A stretch of 14,359 bases of DNA from Litoribrevibacter sp041590855 (GTDB taxonomy: Bacteria; Pseudomonadota; Gammaproteobacteria; Pseudomonadales; Litoribrevibacteraceae), in NCBI GenBank assembly GCA_041590855.1, contig JBFHTA010000080.1:1-14359 (forward strand). The letters run 5' to 3'. The notes under the pieces are model-generated. The model saw only the letters and a list, made by a program, of their open reading frames with translations. It did no database searches and was not told the origin of the DNA. A program made the translations under genes and the position numbers. The number at the start of each line of letters is the position of its first letter. Position 1 is the stretch's first letter. Shown here one piece after another: positions 1 through 7,778 of the stretch.

Positions 1-2033
1 GAAACAATGGCTTCTACCGCTTCAAGAATGCTCTCGTTGTACCATCCCGAGACTTGTAGCTGAATCGGTTTACCACCAGACGGCCCATCGTTTTGTTTAC
101 GATACTCCAACACCACACCTGCAATGTCTTGAGTTCGCTTTTTCATTTCAGCCAAAATCACCGAAGCTTTCGGTCTGTCCTGCCAATCAATGAAGCGGAA
201 CTGCAACGCACCAATGGTATCGTCTGGCATTTCATTCTGAGCTTTATTAAAAGAGCGGGCATAAACACTCAACAGCTCGGGCATACCTACGATACGCTCT
301 TCCACTTTTTTCAGGAGCGCGTCTTTTTCATAGATGGATAAATCGCCTCGGGCCCGCACAAGAATCTGAGCAGACTCAGGTTCTACATCCGGGAAGAACT
401 CGGAACCTTTGCCAAACTTAAAGTAAGCGCCATAAGCAGTGATCACCAAAACCACAATCAACAGCAGGAATCTCGCAGGCATCTTAAGTAGAACACCCAA
501 CAAACGTCCATAACCACGAGTAATCCCAGAAGGAGGTATTTCCTGAGGAACCGCGCCAGGCTTCCGTTTACGAGTAATGCTCGCGCCGATCACAGGTAAA
601 AACACCAAAGCCATCAAGGTTGCTGCGATTAAACATATGATCACCGTAGCAGGAAGGAACTTCATAAATTCCCCCATCACACCTGGCCAAGGCAACAAGG
701 GAATAAACACCGCCAAGGTTGTTGCCGTTGATGCAATCACCGGCCACGCCATACGTGTTGCGGCAGCTGCGTATGCCGCCTTGGGCGACTCGCCTTCTTT
801 GAGCTTACGATCCGCCAGTTCTGCAACCACAATGGCACCATCAACCAGCATGCCCACAACCAAGATTAAGCTGAACAACACAACAATGTTGAGAGTGAAA
901 CCGATAGAATCGATAATCCAGAGCGCCGCAAGGAAGGAACCAGGGATCATTAGTCCAACAATCACCGAAGATCGAAAACCCATCGCAGCAATGATCACAA
1001 TCATCACTAACACAATGGCACTCAAGACGTTGTTAAATAAATCCGTCAACATCTCTTCAATTTCTTCGGATTTATCCAAAATGTAAGACACTTCGACTTC
1101 TGAAGGCCAAAACGCACGCTTACTTTCAATAATGGCCCGGATTTCATCCAGGGTACCAATGATGTTGGCACCAATGCGTTTCTTTACTTCCAAAGCCATC
1201 GCGGGTTGACCATTCACACGGGCAAAACCTTCCGGGTCTTTGAAGGTACGACGCACCTCAGCCACATCACCGATCTTAACCACACGACCTTCATGCACCT
1301 TAACCGGTAACTCCAGAAGATCGATCGGTTCTTCGATAACCCCAGGAACTTTCATCACCATACGACCGTTGCCGGTATCCAGCGCTCCTGCGGCTACCAA
1401 CTGATTATTACGGCCAACGATATTAAAGACTTCTTCGAGATTAACGTTGTAGGTTTCAAGGATCACCGGATCAACGATCACCTCCAGCATTTCTTCTCGT
1501 TCACCGCCGATATCCACTTCCAGGACACCAGGTAATGCTTCTATGTCATCTCTCAAGTCTTTTGCGATCATTAGCAATTGGCGCTCAGGTACCGCACCCG
1601 ACAAACCAATGCTCATTACCGGAAATAAGGCCACATTGATTTCATGTACTTCTGGCTCTTCAGCACCGGCTGGTAATTCGACTTTCGCCAAGTCTACCTT
1701 TTCTCGCACATCCTGAAGCGCTGTCTTGCTATCAAAACCAGCATCAAATTCCAAGGTAACAGCTGCATGTCCTTCACTGGCCAATGCAGTCATTTCCTTC
1801 ACGCCTTCAATGCTTTTAAGCTCAGACTCCATCGGACGCACCAACAGTCGCTCGGCATCTTCTGGTGAAATACCGTCATACACCATGGAAACGTAGATGT
1901 AAGGTACTGCGACATCCGGCTCTGATTCTTTCGGCATGCTGTTTAATGCAACAATGCCGCTAATCATTAGAAACAGGAAAACCACAAAGACAGAGCGATT
2001 CTTCTGCAAGGCAAATTCGATTAATTTAGCCAT
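1..2033 (-). CDS. RND efflux permease, 3' end beyond the window
   Basis: This is the inner-membrane proton-driven pump subunit of a tripartite RND exporter. It reads in frame for 677 codons from the ATG at 2033 and runs off the left edge, so about one third of a usual ~1,030-residue permease is missing. Visible in order are a first membrane helix (about 12–30, start MAKLIEFALQKNRSVF), a periplasmic porter region with the family-typical ISPEDAERLLVRP at 55–67, a bundle of hydrophobic helices from about 335 to 475, another helix near 518–540, and the start of the second periplasmic region. Helix 4 carries LVDGAIVVAE. Asp398 matches the proton-relay Asp407 of AcrB, while the second AcrB aspartate is Gly here. 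Only 2 bp separate it from the adaptor gene, and its ribosome site (AGGGTG) lies inside the adaptor's 3' end. Substrate cannot be read; the sequence is nearer generic acriflavin-type HAE pumps than heavy-metal ones. Confidence 0.93.
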   Translation of the reverse strand, partial: MAKLIEFALQKNRSVFVVFLFLMISGIVALNSMPKESEPDVAVPYIYVSMVYDGISPEDAERLLVRPMESELKSIEGVKEMTALASEGHAAVTLEFDAGFDSKTALQDVREKVDLAKVELPAGAEEPEVHEINVALFPVMSIGLSGAVPERQLLMIAKDLRDDIEALPGVLEVDIGGEREEMLEVIVDPVILETYNVNLEEVFNIVGRNNQLVAAGALDTGNGRMVMKVPGVIEEPIDLLELPVKVHEGRVVKIGDVAEVRRTFKDPEGFARVNGQPAMALEVKKRIGANIIGTLDEIRAIIESKRAFWPSEVEVSYILDKSEEIEEMLTDLFNNVLSAIVLVMIVIIAAMGFRSSVIVGLMIPGSFLAALWIIDSIGFTLNIVVLFSLILVVGMLVDGAIVVAELADRKLKEGESPKAAYAAAATRMAWPVIASTATTLAVFIPLLPWPGVMGEFMKFLPATVIICLIAATLMALVFLPVIGASITRKRKPGAVPQEIPPSGITRGYGRLLGVLLKMPARFLLLIVVLVITAYGAYFKFGKGSEFFPDVEPESAQILVRARGDLSIYEKDALLKKVEERIVGMPELLSVYARSFNKAQNEMPDDTIGALQFRFIDWQDRPKASVILAEMKKRTQDIAGVVLEYRKQNDGPSGGKPIQLQVSGWYNESILEAVEAIV

Positions 2034-2035
2034 AA

Positions 2036-3160
2036 TCAGACACCCTGCCGCTGCTCTGATGCATCCGATGTATTTGAGATTACATCTTCAGAGGTAGTGT
2101 CTTGTACTGTTTTCTGATCAGGGTAAACAGGCTCGACTTTCTGCCCGTCCACCACAAAGCCCTGTCCAACCGTGATCACAGTTACTTTTTCAGGCAAGCC
2201 AGTCAGCCATAAGCCGGCAGACTCACTTTGTACCATCTTAACGGGATAAGAGGTCACAGTAGCATCTTCCGATATAGCTTTTACCAACAAGGTGCCATCG
2301 GTTCCCAAGCTAATAACAGACGGAGACAAAAAGTGCGCTTGCTTTTGTTCTGTAGAGATCTCAGCCGTCACACTGGACCCCAACAAAGTCACCTTGCTCT
2401 GCGGTTTGATGCTTGCCTCGACTTTAAATGCGCGCGTTTCGGTACTGGCCTGAGGAGCAATATAACTGATCACTCCTTGTAAGCGCTGACCATTCACCAA
2501 AGTAATCTCAACAGGTTGCCCGTTAGCCAAACCACTGGCACGTTGCTGCGGAACCCAGCCTGTCATCTTTAAGGTACTGATATCAAGAACCCGGGCAAGC
2601 TCATCGCCACTCTTCACGTAATCACCCACTTCTACGAAGCGGTCGTCAATGATGCCTGAAAACGGAGCCTTGACTCGCGTATGATCAATTTCATTTTTAA
2701 TCTGGCTTAAGGTCGCTTTGGCCGCCGCATACTTGGCTTCGTCCTGTTTTAATTGGCTGGCAGATAACAAACCACGTTTAAACAGCTTTCGATTGGCCTC
2801 CAAATCACTTTCAGCTTTTAAAACTTCCGCTTTAGCGCCTTCTAATCTGGCTTCCCTATCATCCATTGCAATCGACAACAGGGGTTGACCTGCTGCCACC
2901 GTCTTGGCCTTATCCACAGCAATTGCAGCAATTCGGCCATGCGTTTCTGCTCTTAACACCACCGAACGGGCAGGCAGTAACTCACCTTGCAATTTGACTT
3001 TGATATTAACCGGCTCAGCCGTCAGTTCTTTCACCTGAACTTTCATTAAAGGAATGTCTTCCTTCACTGCTACTTCAGTAGTTCGCTTTTCCGGGCCGGA
3101 GAAGACCCACAACATCAACCCAATGGAAAGAGCAATGGCTATCCAAATCGACTTATTCAT
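2036..3160 (-). CDS. RND efflux periplasmic adaptor (MFP/HlyD family)
   Basis: This adaptor links the inner-membrane permease to an outer-membrane channel. The 374-residue protein has one N-terminal hydrophobic segment (about 4–21) and no lipobox cysteine, so it is probably anchored by that helix and not by lipid. Two lipoyl half-motifs flank a helical hairpin: the first spans about 67–97 (AETHGRIAAIAV), the charged Ala/Lys/Glu-rich coiled coil about 98–160, and the second about 162–194 (VKAPFSGIIDDRFVEVGDYV). The beta-barrel and membrane-proximal domains follow. The last ~30 residues are Ser/Thr/Asp-rich and probably disordered. The ATG at 3160 has a G-rich ribosome site (GGGGGA) 4 nt upstream. 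The stop is 2 bp before the permease start, so the two are almost certainly cotranscribed. No outer-membrane factor gene is seen here; it may lie beyond the left edge or be a shared TolC. Confidence 0.93.
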   Translation of the reverse strand: MNKSIWIAIALSIGLMLWVFSGPEKRTTEVAVKEDIPLMKVQVKELTAEPVNIKVKLQGELLPARSVVLRAETHGRIAAIAVDKAKTVAAGQPLLSIAMDDREARLEGAKAEVLKAESDLEANRKLFKRGLLSASQLKQDEAKYAAAKATLSQIKNEIDHTRVKAPFSGIIDDRFVEVGDYVKSGDELARVLDISTLKMTGWVPQQRASGLANGQPVEITLVNGQRLQGVISYIAPQASTETRAFKVEASIKPQSKVTLLGSSVTAEISTEQKQAHFLSPSVISLGTDGTLLVKAISEDATVTSYPVKMVQSESAGLWLTGLPEKVTVITVGQGFVVDGQKVEPVYPDQKTVQDTTSEDVISNTSDASEQRQGV

Positions 3161-3246
3161 AATTCCCCCAGAAACGTTTAACGTCCTTTGTTATTTTTTA
3201 TTTGTTCTTTTATCTTTCGAACTTTTAACCATGAGTGTTGCACTTA

Positions 3247-3930
3247 TTATCTGAATTCAGGCGTTTTCGTCGTGCGACCCTTGAATGATGCCGGTCCTGC
3301 CAATGCATTTATCATGAAACGAGTGATAACCTCGACAAAGTCATCCTCATTAAGTTCCGAAAAGTCGGTATAGGAATCATTCATCATCATGGAGATCGCA
3401 CCTTCAAATGTCGCTTCCAACCCCACCATTAAATGCGTAATGGGTTGGTCCTGAATGATGCCTTCTTTGATACCTGTGGTGAGCAAAGCCCCGAAAAAGG
3501 TTTCAAATTCACCATCTAACATCTCAAATTCTTGTCTTAATTCCGGTGAAATACGTTTCTTAAAGTCAATTCTCTTACAATATGCGCTGAGTTTTGCACA
3601 AACAGTATTATTTCGATAAAAACGAAATGACTCCGCAATGGCTTCGTGCATGAAATCCAACGCACTTTGGGTTTGATCTATTCCCTGAAAAACCGCCATT
3701 AATTGATGATGGAAATCCAACGCCACACGGGCGTAAATATCTTCCTTACAATTGAAATGTTTATAAACAGTGCCTTTGCCGATCCCAGCTTGCTCTGCGA
3801 TCTGAGAAACAGTGACATCCTCCCAGGTATCCTCAAGAAACAACCGGGTCGCAGCGTCTAGAATGTCTTGTTCTCTACGCTGAAATTCTCTTTCTTTACG
3901 ACTCAGGGCCGCACTCAACTGACTGTACAT
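3247..3930 (-). CDS. TetR/AcrR family repressor of the efflux operon
   Basis: This 227-residue DNA-binding regulator has a classical TetR helix-turn-helix at about 22–70: ILDAATRLF, then VSQIAEQAGIGKGTVYKHF, then KEDIYARV. Its C-terminal half is helical and should hold the ligand pocket and dimer interface. It is the first gene of the adaptor–permease cluster, 86 bp upstream of the adaptor start on the same strand, so local autorepression is the simplest model. The inferred targets are the two TGAC-N5-GTCA palindromes at 3992–4031. The ATG at 3930 has no strong Shine-Dalgarno sequence in front of it, but it is the only plausible start before the helix-turn-helix, and the N-terminal extension (MYSQLSAALSRKEREFQRR) is of ordinary length. 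The inducing ligand cannot be inferred. Confidence 0.92.
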   Translation of the reverse strand: MYSQLSAALSRKEREFQRREQDILDAATRLFLEDTWEDVTVSQIAEQAGIGKGTVYKHFNCKEDIYARVALDFHHQLMAVFQGIDQTQSALDFMHEAIAESFRFYRNNTVCAKLSAYCKRIDFKKRISPELRQEFEMLDGEFETFFGALLTTGIKEGIIQDQPITHLMVGLEATFEGAISMMMNDSYTDFSELNEDDFVEVITRFMINALAGPASFKGRTTKTPEFR

Positions 3931-3991
3931 ACTTAATAGTGATTACCAATATGAAAACTGGCGACAGCATAACTGAACAAAAATCCATCGT

Positions 3992-4010
3992 AAATGACCC
4001 AGAGTCATTT
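3992..4010. promoter_or_regulatory. Putative TetR operator, site 1
   Basis: This is a perfect inverted repeat with arms AAATGAC and GTCATTT around the 5-nt spacer CCAGA, centred at 4001. It lies 62–80 bp upstream of the tetR start and shares the core TGAC-N5-GTCA with site 2. Symmetry and position fit an operator for the adjacent repressor; binding itself is inferred. Confidence 0.62.
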
Positions 4011-4031
4011 TGTGACCACCAGTCACAAAAT
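4007..4031. promoter_or_regulatory. Putative TetR operator, site 2
   Basis: This is a perfect inverted repeat with 10-bp arms, ATTTTGTGAC and GTCACAAAAT, around the 5-nt spacer CACCA, centred at 4019. The centre is 18 bp from that of site 1, and the two repeats overlap by 4 bp. It has the same TGAC-N5-GTCA core and the longer arms, so it may be the stronger site. On the minus strand a possible promoter, TTTACG then 17 nt then TATGCT, lies just downstream (about 3993–3965), so bound repressor would cover or abut its -35 element. The promoter call is weak; the palindrome is certain. Confidence 0.65.
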
Positions 4032-4085
4032 AATACAGTTAAGCCTTACTCTTCCTCTTAGGAGAAACCACTAAACCACAGACAT

Positions 4086-4112
4086 AAAAAAAGCCAGCTA
4101 TGCTGGCTTTTT
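4086..4112 (-). terminator. Rho-independent terminator after dsbC
   Basis: A GC-rich stem, GCCAGC with GCTGGC around a 3-nt loop, is extended by A/T pairs. It is followed on the minus strand by seven T's. It begins 23 bp past the dsbC stop and separates dsbC from the tetR promoter region. It has A-run and T-run symmetry, so it could also work on the plus strand, but no plus-strand gene enters it. Confidence 0.88.
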
Positions 4113-4135
4113 AATCCCAAATCTCAACGTGGAAC

Positions 4136-4879
4136 TTAGTTAATACCCAATCGTTGAGCCAACTGTTTCGCCGGCACATACCCACGAATCAATTCACCGG
4201 ATTCAGTCACCAGGTTAGGAGTAGAATTTACGCCCACTTGTTGACCTAACAAATACTGTTCTTCCACCGGGTTTTCACATGTAGCCGGGTCAACCGGCTT
4301 ACGCTGTTTAGCCTTATCCATACTGGCTTGCTGATCACTGGAGCACCAAACCGACACATACTTGTTATATGAGCTTGAACCTACCCCCGCTCGAGGAAAA
4401 GCCATGTAACTTACAGAAATACCCAGACTGTTCAACTCAGGCACTTCCTGATGAAATTTCCGACAGTATCCACAGTCAATATCGGTAAATACGGTTAACT
4501 TAGCCTTCTCTTTGCCTTTCGCCGGAAAAGTAATCATTTGATCTTGCTTCACTGCCAATAATGCCTTGGCTCGTACCGTATTCATTTTCTCTTCGGTAAC
4601 ATTGGCCAAACCGTTTGAATCAACTCGATACAAATCGCCGGCAATAAAGTGACCACCATCTTCAGACATATAGATAATACCGTTACCTAATACTTCAACA
4701 GCATATACACCCGGAACCGGACTCTCTGAAACAGACTCAATCTGAACCTGTGGAAGGGCTTTCTTTAATTTTGCAGTTATGTCCGCTGGCTCTTTAGCAA
4801 ATGCAGTTCCCATTGCCATAACACAGCTCAAGCCTAAAGCAGACAAGGCACCAAACTTGGTTGCTCGTTTAATTTTCAT
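4136..4879 (-). CDS. dsbC: Thiol:disulfide interchange protein DsbC
   Basis: DsbC is a periplasmic disulfide isomerase and chaperone that corrects wrongly paired cysteines and is kept reduced by DsbD. The 247-residue precursor has a type I signal peptide (MKIKRATKFG start, hydrophobic core, likely cut after AFA at 28). An N-terminal dimerisation domain (about 30–90), a linker helix and a thioredoxin-fold domain follow. The active site is CGYC at 136–139 in the context FTDIDCGYCRKFH, and the cis-proline loop is Thr220-Pro221. Cys179 and Cys201 match the second, structural disulfide of DsbC. It lies downstream of xerD on the same strand, as in many gammaproteobacteria (E. coli xerD–dsbC–recJ). 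The 90-bp gap to xerD may hold its own promoter. An AGG ribosome site precedes the ATG by about 9 nt. Confidence 0.95.
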   Translation of the reverse strand: MKIKRATKFGALSALGLSCVMAMGTAFAKEPADITAKLKKALPQVQIESVSESPVPGVYAVEVLGNGIIYMSEDGGHFIAGDLYRVDSNGLANVTEEKMNTVRAKALLAVKQDQMITFPAKGKEKAKLTVFTDIDCGYCRKFHQEVPELNSLGISVSYMAFPRAGVGSSSYNKYVSVWCSSDQQASMDKAKQRKPVDPATCENPVEEQYLLGQQVGVNSTPNLVTESGELIRGYVPAKQLAQRLGIN

Positions 4880-4969
4880 TCTATGACCTAAAAGTCCAAT
4901 TGGAGTTACAAATTAGCATACCCTATCAGACTTGAAATTGAAGTGATAGTTCCGACACGTCTGGTCTGA

Positions 4970-5866
4970 TTATCCTCTAGGGTGATGCTGCTGATGCAAT
5001 TCATTCAATCGCTGTCGCGCGACATGGGTATAAATCTGTGTTGTTGATAAGTCGCTATGCCCCAATAACATTTGCACTACCCTCAAATCCGCGCCATGAT
5101 TTAACAAATGGGTTGCAAAGGCATGCCGTAATGTGTGCGGTGATAAATGCTTATTGATCCCTGCCTCGATGGCATAACGCTTAATACGATGCCAAAAGGT
5201 TTGTCGCGTCATTGGCCTACCTTGCTGACTGGGAAAAACCACTGATTCAGACAGGTCATGTAATAGATCCGCACGAGCCTCACTCAAATACTGCTCAATC
5301 CAGTCCATCGCTTCTTCACCCAAAGGCACCAAACGCTCTTTATTGCCTTTACCGGTTATACGTACCAGCCCCTGACGTAAATTCATCTGCTCAAGCCTTA
5401 ACCCCACCAATTCAGAGACCCGCAGCCCTGTAGCATAGAGCACTTCCAACATTGTGCGATCACGCAACCCCAGCGTGGTTTTAACATCCGGCGCCGCCAA
5501 TAAATCATCCACTTCCAGCTCTGTTAAAGAATCAGGAATCGGCCGACCCAGTTTCGGGCTATCAAGGTTTTGGGTGGGATCTTCCGACACACGACTTTCA
5601 CGTATCTGGTATCGGTAAAAACTTCTAAGACACGACATCATCCGAGCCGTAGAACGCGCCTTATAACCGGCCTTCATTCGACTACCCAGGTAATCCATCA
5701 CATCAATACGATCCACTTCCAGCAAATGCTTACCCAGCTTCTCGACAAATTCTGCCAACCCTTTCAAGTCTCGACGATAAGCCGCCAGCGAGTTATCACT
5801 CAGGCCCTTTTCCAACCAGAGCGCATCCAGGTAATTAGCAATAATCTGATCATTTTCAGCATTCAT
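4970..5866 (-). CDS. xerD: Tyrosine recombinase XerD
   Basis: XerD works with XerC and FtsK to resolve chromosome dimers at dif. From the ATG at 5866 the protein is 298 residues, exactly the E. coli length, beginning MNAENDQIIANYLDALWLEK. The N-terminal core-binding domain covers about 1–105 and the catalytic domain the rest. All catalytic residues are present: Arg149 (ATGLRVSEL), Lys173 (TGKGNKERL), His244 and Arg247 (HTLRHAFATH), His270 (LLGHSDLSTT) and nucleophile Tyr279 (QIYTHV). The reading frame stays open to a GTG at 5896. That longer start is unlikely because the extra residues lack family similarity and a GGAGG ribosome site lies inside them, 13 nt before the ATG. Synteny with dsbC and the rplS operon supports XerD over XerC or an integrase. 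Confidence 0.95.
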   Translation of the reverse strand: MNAENDQIIANYLDALWLEKGLSDNSLAAYRRDLKGLAEFVEKLGKHLLEVDRIDVMDYLGSRMKAGYKARSTARMMSCLRSFYRYQIRESRVSEDPTQNLDSPKLGRPIPDSLTELEVDDLLAAPDVKTTLGLRDRTMLEVLYATGLRVSELVGLRLEQMNLRQGLVRITGKGNKERLVPLGEEAMDWIEQYLSEARADLLHDLSESVVFPSQQGRPMTRQTFWHRIKRYAIEAGINKHLSPHTLRHAFATHLLNHGADLRVVQMLLGHSDLSTTQIYTHVARQRLNELHQQHHPRG

Positions 5867-5931
5867 ACAGGATCGTTTACCTCCAAAGAAAACCACCCGT
5901 TCAACAGGGCCAAAGCCAATTCACAGGCATT

Positions 5932-5962
5932 AAAAAAGGCAGTCATCAGACTGCCTTTTTTT
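5932..5962 (-). terminator. Rho-independent terminator of the rpsP operon
   Basis: Core arms GGCAGTC (5938–5944) and GACTGCC (5949–5955) enclose the tetraloop ATCA. Flanking A/T runs extend the stem to 13 bp, and there are six T's on the minus strand after it. It sits about 50 bp past the rplS stop and before the xerD start, so it ends the ribosomal operon and implies separate or read-through expression of xerD. Confidence 0.9.
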
Positions 5963-6011
5963 AGGAAGCGGTTCAAGCTCAATGAGCTGAACCTCTCGTA
6001 TCCAGAGTAGC

Positions 6012-6365
6012 TTACACTTTCTCTTTAATACGAGCTGCCTTACCTTGAAGCTCACGCAAGTAGTAAAGCTTAGCTTGACGAACCGCACCACGACGCTTCA
6101 CTTCTACGCTTTCTACTAACGGGCTGTAAGACTGGAAAGTACGCTCAACGCCAACACCGTGAGAAATCTTACGTACAGTGAACGCAGAGTTCAAACCACG
6201 GTTACGCTTACCGATAACCACACCTTCGAACGCCTGTAGACGCTCACGGTTACCTTCTTTTACTTTCACTTGAACTACAACAGTGTCGCCAGGGCCGAAT
6301 GCTGGTAGTTCTTTATTGATTTGTTCGTTTTCAATTTGCTGAATGATTGGGTTTTTGCCACTCAT
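6012..6365 (-). CDS. rplS: 50S ribosomal protein L19
   Basis: L19 sits at the 30S–50S interface of the ribosome. The ATG at 6365 gives 117 residues, close to the 115 of E. coli. The family blocks FGPGDTVVVQVKVKEG, RLQAFEGVVIGKRNRG, FTVRKISHGVGVERTF and VKRRGAVRQAKLYYLRE are all present. The frame is open to 6413, but that extension is rejected: the ATG at 6365 has a strong AGGAG ribosome site 7 nt upstream and starts at the conserved position. That ribosome site overlaps the trmD stop codon, and only 10 bp separate the two genes, so translation may be coupled. It is the last gene of the operon. Confidence 0.97.
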   Translation of the reverse strand: MSGKNPIIQQIENEQINKELPAFGPGDTVVVQVKVKEGNRERLQAFEGVVIGKRNRGLNSAFTVRKISHGVGVERTFQSYSPLVESVEVKRRGAVRQAKLYYLRELQGKAARIKEKV

Positions 6366-6375
6366 GACACAACTC

Positions 6376-7140
6376 CTAATTTTTCGTGGCCGGGGTTTCC
6401 GACTCACGTACAAACTCTTCTAACAACGCCTTCTGTTCTTGATCCAGCTCTTGCTGTTCGAGTAACTCAGGCCGCCTCAGCCAAGTCCGTCCTAACGCTT
6501 GTTTCAAACGCCACTTACGGATGGCTTCGTGATTTCCACTAAGTAATACATTCGGCACCGTCAGACCATTTATTTCTTCCGGCCGGGTATAATGAGGGCA
6601 ATCTAACAAACCTGTCGCAAAAGAATCTTCCTCTGCTGACAACTCGTGACCTAGAGCTCCTGGAATCATACGGGTGACCGTATCGATCATTACCATGGCA
6701 GCCAATTCGCCACCGCTCAAAACATAGTCTCCGATAGACCATTCTTCATCGATTTCGGTTTGGATTACCCGCTCATCAATGCCTTCATATCGACCCGCTA
6801 CAATTATCAGCTTGTCTAGTGAAGCGAGGTATTTAACCCCGTCCTGATCTAATGGCCGCCCCTGAGGCGACATATAGATAACTTTAGCATCCGTTCCCAT
6901 TTCTGCTTTTGCAGTATGGATGGCATCTTGTAAAGGCTGAACCTTCATCAACATACCCGGACCGCCGCCATACGGCCTGTCATCTACTGTTCTATGTCGG
7001 TCATGAGTGAAATCTCTCGGATTCCAAGTATCAACTTTTAATAAGTTGCGTTCACATGCCCTTCTGGTTACCCCATGTTCAGTCACTGCTGAAAACATTT
7101 CAGGGAAAAGAGAAATTACTCCGATCCACTTACTTTGCAT
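6376..7140 (-). CDS. trmD: tRNA (guanine-37-N1)-methyltransferase TrmD
   Basis: TrmD methylates G37 next to the anticodon using S-adenosylmethionine, which prevents +1 frameshifting; it is essential in many bacteria. The 254-residue protein starts WIGVISLFPEMF after three extra residues compared with E. coli. The SPOUT trefoil-knot methionine-donor pocket is visible as YMSPQGRPLDQ (89–99), VAGRYEGIDERV (114–125) and WSIGDYVLSGGELA (134–147). The catalytic aspartate (E. coli Asp169) corresponds to Asp172 in EEDSFATGLLDCPHYTRP. The C-terminal tRNA-binding domain carries GRTWLRRPELL. It is the third gene of rpsP–rimM–trmD–rplS, 39 bp after rimM, with a GAAGG ribosome site about 9 nt before the ATG. 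Confidence 0.97.
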   Translation of the reverse strand: MQSKWIGVISLFPEMFSAVTEHGVTRRACERNLLKVDTWNPRDFTHDRHRTVDDRPYGGGPGMLMKVQPLQDAIHTAKAEMGTDAKVIYMSPQGRPLDQDGVKYLASLDKLIIVAGRYEGIDERVIQTEIDEEWSIGDYVLSGGELAAMVMIDTVTRMIPGALGHELSAEEDSFATGLLDCPHYTRPEEINGLTVPNVLLSGNHEAIRKWRLKQALGRTWLRRPELLEQQELDQEQKALLEEFVRESETPATKN

Positions 7141-7179
7141 TGACTAAACCTTCATTGGCTCTTCGGTTTTGATAAACAC

Positions 7180-7722
7180 TTAGAACTCTGGGTCCCAGTC
7201 TACGGTGATCGTTTGTTCTTCAAGATCGATATTAAGTACAAACTGGTCAGGCAAGTAAGGTACCCAACGCTCTCTTTTATCGATGCTGCCAGAACAAGGC
7301 TTAACCACTAATACATCGTTTGAACCGGTTTCTGTCAGATAAGCTACCTTACCCAACAACACAGGCTCACCTTCTGTAGCAACAGAGAGAACCTTTAGTT
7401 TCTCAAGCTGATGCCAGTAGTATTCACCTTCATCTAATTCAGGCAACTCATCGGAAGTAACTTCTATCATACTTCCGGCTAAGGTAGCAGCCTGCTCTCG
7501 ATCATCGTAGTCAACCAGCTTGGCGATAATACCCTTACCGTGTCGCTGGCCTTTCTCAACCTCAACCGTCACACACTGACCATTGAGATTCAGATACCAA
7601 GGCTGATAATTAAAGATTCCTTCCATCGGATCGGTATAGGAATACACCTTTACCCATCCTTTTACACCGAAAACACCAGTAATCTTTCCGAGCTTTACGT
7701 TTTTTTCAGTGGTATTGGTCAT
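7180..7722 (-). CDS. rimM: 16S rRNA processing and 30S maturation factor RimM
   Basis: RimM binds S19 and assists folding of the 30S head domain. The 180-residue length is usual. The N-terminal domain begins with the diagnostic LGKITGVFGVKGWVKVYSYTDP and continues to about 95. The C-terminal PRC-barrel starts at EGEYYWHQLEKLKV (97–110) and includes the conserved GSNDVLVVK (133–141) and VPYLPDQFVLNID. It is the second gene of the operon, 56 bp after rpsP. The ribosome site is weak (GAAAGA), which fits the low RimM output relative to the ribosomal proteins in E. coli; that comparison is by analogy. Confidence 0.96.
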   Translation of the reverse strand: MTNTTEKNVKLGKITGVFGVKGWVKVYSYTDPMEGIFNYQPWYLNLNGQCVTVEVEKGQRHGKGIIAKLVDYDDREQAATLAGSMIEVTSDELPELDEGEYYWHQLEKLKVLSVATEGEPVLLGKVAYLTETGSNDVLVVKPCSGSIDKRERWVPYLPDQFVLNIDLEEQTITVDWDPEF

Positions 7723-7778
7723 TACAAAATCTTTCAGTCTGGTACCGCAATTACTTAGTTCGCTTTACTAGTTAACTC

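Noticed and set aside
577..1086. Open plus-strand frame of 169 codons
   Set aside because: It lies opposite the RND permease, whose translation is clearly a real protein; the plus-strand product is low-complexity Ile/Thr/Ala and resembles nothing.
3174..3184. Short palindrome ACGTT-T-AACGT between tetR and the adaptor gene
   Set aside because: Eleven bases of symmetry in an AT-rich spacer is too little to call an operator, and it does not share the TGAC-N5-GTCA core.
4820..4830. Lipobox-like LSC in the DsbC signal peptide
   Set aside because: Position -3 is Gly where Leu/Val/Ile is expected, and a good type I cleavage site (AFA) follows nine residues later; DsbC is a soluble periplasmic protein.
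5867..5896. Longer XerD beginning at GTG 5896
   Set aside because: The added residues include the GGAGG ribosome site, and the ATG at 5866 gives exactly the family length.
6366..6413. Longer RplS beginning at 6413
   Set aside because: It would overlap the end of trmD, has no family similarity in the extra 16 residues, and the ATG at 6365 has a strong ribosome site.
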